DNA of 64,000 nucleotides from Natronincola ferrireducens (GTDB lineage: Bacteria; Bacillota; Clostridia; Peptostreptococcales; Natronincolaceae): NCBI RefSeq assembly GCF_900100845.1, contig NZ_FNFP01000002.1, positions 310,001-374,000 of the forward strand, given 5' to 3'. The position numbers and the translations under genes were made by a program. Shown here one piece after another: positions 62,478 through 64,000 of this stretch. How positions within the stretch are numbered: the stretch's first letter is position 1; the number at the start of each line of letters is the position of its first letter. The notes under the pieces are model-generated. The model was not told the origin of the DNA, did not search any database, and worked only from the letters and a program-made list of their open reading frames with translations.

Positions 62478-63179
62478 TTAATTATGGTCAAAGGCTTTAT
62501 ACAGTTTTTTTATGGCTCTTTTTTCAATTCTTGAAACATAGGATCTGGATATCCCTAGCATCTTTGCTATTTCTCGCTGGGTTTTACTACCTCCATTACA
62601 TATGCCGTATCTAAGCTCTAAAACCATCAGTTCCCGCTTTTTTAATACACTGGCCATTTTTTTATAGAGCTTTTTAATCTGTATTTTAAGTTCTACCTCG
62701 TTCAACACCTCATCGGGCTCTGTCCCCAAAATATCAATTAAGGAAATTTCATTGCCCTCTCGATCTACACCAATAGGATCCTGTAGGGATACTTCTGTTT
62801 TTACTTTTTTATTGGCTCGGATCGTCATGAGGATCTCATTTTCTATACATCGTGCAGCATAAGTAGCTAGTCTAGTTCCTTTGTTTCTGTTAAAGGTGGT
62901 AATCCCTTTAATTAATCCAATTGTTCCTATGGAAATTAAATCATCGGTATCACATCCGATATTCCCATACTTTTTTGCAATATGGGCTACTAATCGAAGA
63001 TTTCTTTCTACAAGTATATTTCTAGCTTCCTCATCTCCTACCTCAAATCGTTCTAGGTACATTTCTTCCTCCTCCGGCGTCAGCGGTTGAGGAAAAGAAA
63101 TGTTGCTGGATATATAAGACACACCTAATAGAAATGGTTTTATCATATTTGTAGCTATCTCTGTCAATAAAACCAACAT
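62478..63179 (-). CDS. sigK: Sporulation sigma factor K, uninterrupted
   Basis: Late mother-cell sigma factor of 233 residues. It has a hydrophobic N-terminal pro-sequence (TNMIKPFLLGVSYISSNISFP), expected to be removed by SpoIVFB, then PEEEEMYLERF, DLISIGTIGLIKGITTFN (region 2) and TQREIAKMLGISRSYVSRIE (region 4 HTH). The gene is intact, so no skin element divides it here. ATG 63179 has GGGGG 9 nt upstream; the ATG at 63188 touches it and is rejected. Confidence 0.93.
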   Translation of the reverse strand: MLVLLTEIATNMIKPFLLGVSYISSNISFPQPLTPEEEEMYLERFEVGDEEARNILVERNLRLVAHIAKKYGNIGCDTDDLISIGTIGLIKGITTFNRNKGTRLATYAARCIENEILMTIRANKKVKTEVSLQDPIGVDREGNEISLIDILGTEPDEVLNEVELKIQIKKLYKKMASVLKKRELMVLELRYGICNGGSKTQREIAKMLGISRSYVSRIEKRAIKKLYKAFDHN

Positions 63180-63414
63180 ATCTATCATCCCCCTTTAAAA
63201 CCTATACAATAGGTCACTTTAAATAATATGTTTTAAAATGCCTATATGTGCATGTACGTTGATAAATTGGGGATGTCTGTGTCGGTCTTTTTTAAATTTT
63301 TAGTTCTGTTAAAGGCTATTGTTAGTTTTTACATTCTATGAATTCTTGAATTCTGTCGTAGTTTTATTTATACAATATCAACATCTATGTTTAACATGGC
63401 CTAATATTTTGCCA

Positions 63415-64000
63415 TTAGTAGCCTACTGCCATCATTTTTTCTAGTATTTTCTGGAAGACAGGAACTGCCACTGCTCCTCCTGAGCCCCCCTCTTGTATAA
63501 GAACAGTTATAGCGTATTCAGGGTGAGTTGCAGGATAGTAGCCTGTAAACCATGCATGTAATACTGTATTGCCCCTTTTAGCTGCTTGAGCTGTTCCAGT
63601 TTTCCCAGCAGTAGTTTTAGCCAACTGACCTATATTTTTTCCAGTTCCCTCCATCATTACAGTCTCCATTAGCTTTTGTAATTGTTTAGCATTTTTTTGT
63701 GATAATACCCTATAACTATCTTTTGTATCAAAGGTTTCAAGGATTTCATAGTTATTTAAAATATCCTTTAATATATGGAGGTTTTTTTTCATACCGTTGT
63801 TTGCTATGATTTGTGTCATTTGATTTACTTGGAGGGGGGTAACCTCGATGGTTCCTTGTCCTATAGCTATGTTGCCAATAGCAGGTCCTAGTAAGTGATC
63901 TCCACTAGGTAAATTCCCTATTTCTTCTTCCTGCAATCCTATATCTATTTTTTCACCAAATCCAAATCTTTTAGCAGCTTCTATAATGCTTTCTGCCCCA
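63415..64000 (-). CDS. Penicillin-binding protein transpeptidase, C-terminal part (cut by window edge)
   Basis: The frame is open through position 64000, so only the C-terminal ~194 residues are seen. They include FGFGEKIDIGLQ, AIGQGTIEVTPLQVNQM, the KTG box TAGKTGTAQAAKRG and HAWFTGYYPATHPEYAITVLI, typical of FtsI/MrdA class B transpeptidases. The SxxK serine lies outside. The 226-nt gap to sigK (63189-63414) carries no clear element. Whether it is a vegetative or sporulation (SpoVD-like) enzyme cannot be told. Confidence 0.88.
   Translation of the reverse strand, partial: GAESIIEAAKRFGFGEKIDIGLQEEEIGNLPSGDHLLGPAIGNIAIGQGTIEVTPLQVNQMTQIIANNGMKKNLHILKDILNNYEILETFDTKDSYRVLSQKNAKQLQKLMETVMMEGTGKNIGQLAKTTAGKTGTAQAAKRGNTVLHAWFTGYYPATHPEYAITVLIQEGGSGGAVAVPVFQKILEKMMAVGY

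Noticed and set aside
62478-63179. sigK interrupted by a skin-like prophage
   Set aside because: The gene is complete from pro-sequence to region 4 with no break.

Overview
This 64 kb window comes from a low-GC, endospore-forming Clostridia-type firmicute. The evidence is the full sporulation set (spo0A, spoIVB, spoIIM, the eight-gene spoIIIA operon, uninterrupted sigK, ytfJ), AT-rich codon use and strong GGAGG ribosome sites. An OLE RNA / OapA pair points towards an anaerobic, possibly alkaliphilic lineage (Alkaliphilus/Natronincola-like; inference). Nearly all genes lie on the minus strand. The exceptions are recX, an amidohydrolase, an HTH gene and a DUF169 gene. No rRNA, tRNA or CRISPR was seen.

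Layout, in + coordinates. 1-8.3 kb: two D-Ala-D-Ala carboxypeptidases flank a MazG-like gene, ytfJ, a DUF2953 gene, scpB/scpA, an M50 protease and a DHH-CBS-nucleotidyltransferase fusion. 8.4-16.6 kb: deoB, xerD, spoIIM, a Nudix gene, DUF3866, two glycosyl/phosphoglycosyl transferases, and a SteB/SteA-like pair. 16.8-18.9 kb: recX and an amidohydrolase (+). 19-32.2 kb: spo0A, spoIVB, recN, argR, tlyA, dxs, oapA, the OLE RNA gene, a divergent PAP2 gene, ispA, xseB, xseA, an M22-like gene and nusB. 32.4-40.98 kb: a yqhY-like Asp23 gene, spoIIIAH to spoIIIAA, a zinc-ribbon protein, efp, an aminopeptidase P and aroQ. 41-60.6 kb: a large type IV pilus region (two minor-pilin sets, comFB, pilO-SLH, pilN, pilM, pilD, pilA, pilC, pilT, pilB) with accessory genes in its middle. 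60.7-64 kb: aroE, yqeG, sigK and a truncated penicillin-binding protein.

The most notable signals are non-coding. A ~610-nt OLE RNA lies between the PAP2 gene and oapA. A class-I and a class-II cyclic-di-GMP riboswitch appear to sit in tandem, about 140 nt apart, in the leader of a secreted-protein gene (49.77-50.10 kb). Another class-II-like aptamer, with a consensus promoter and a terminator overlapping its 3' end, precedes pilB (60.47-60.63 kb). With a ComFB protein in the same locus, this suggests that cyclic dinucleotides control surface adhesion and pili at several levels. A PilO-like protein fused to S-layer homology repeats suggests a way of attaching the pilus machine to the cell wall of a bacterium with no outer membrane. 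spo0A has a textbook sigma-H promoter overlapping a 0A box.

All calls come from reading the sequence. No database search was run, so family names rest on recognised motifs, length and gene order.
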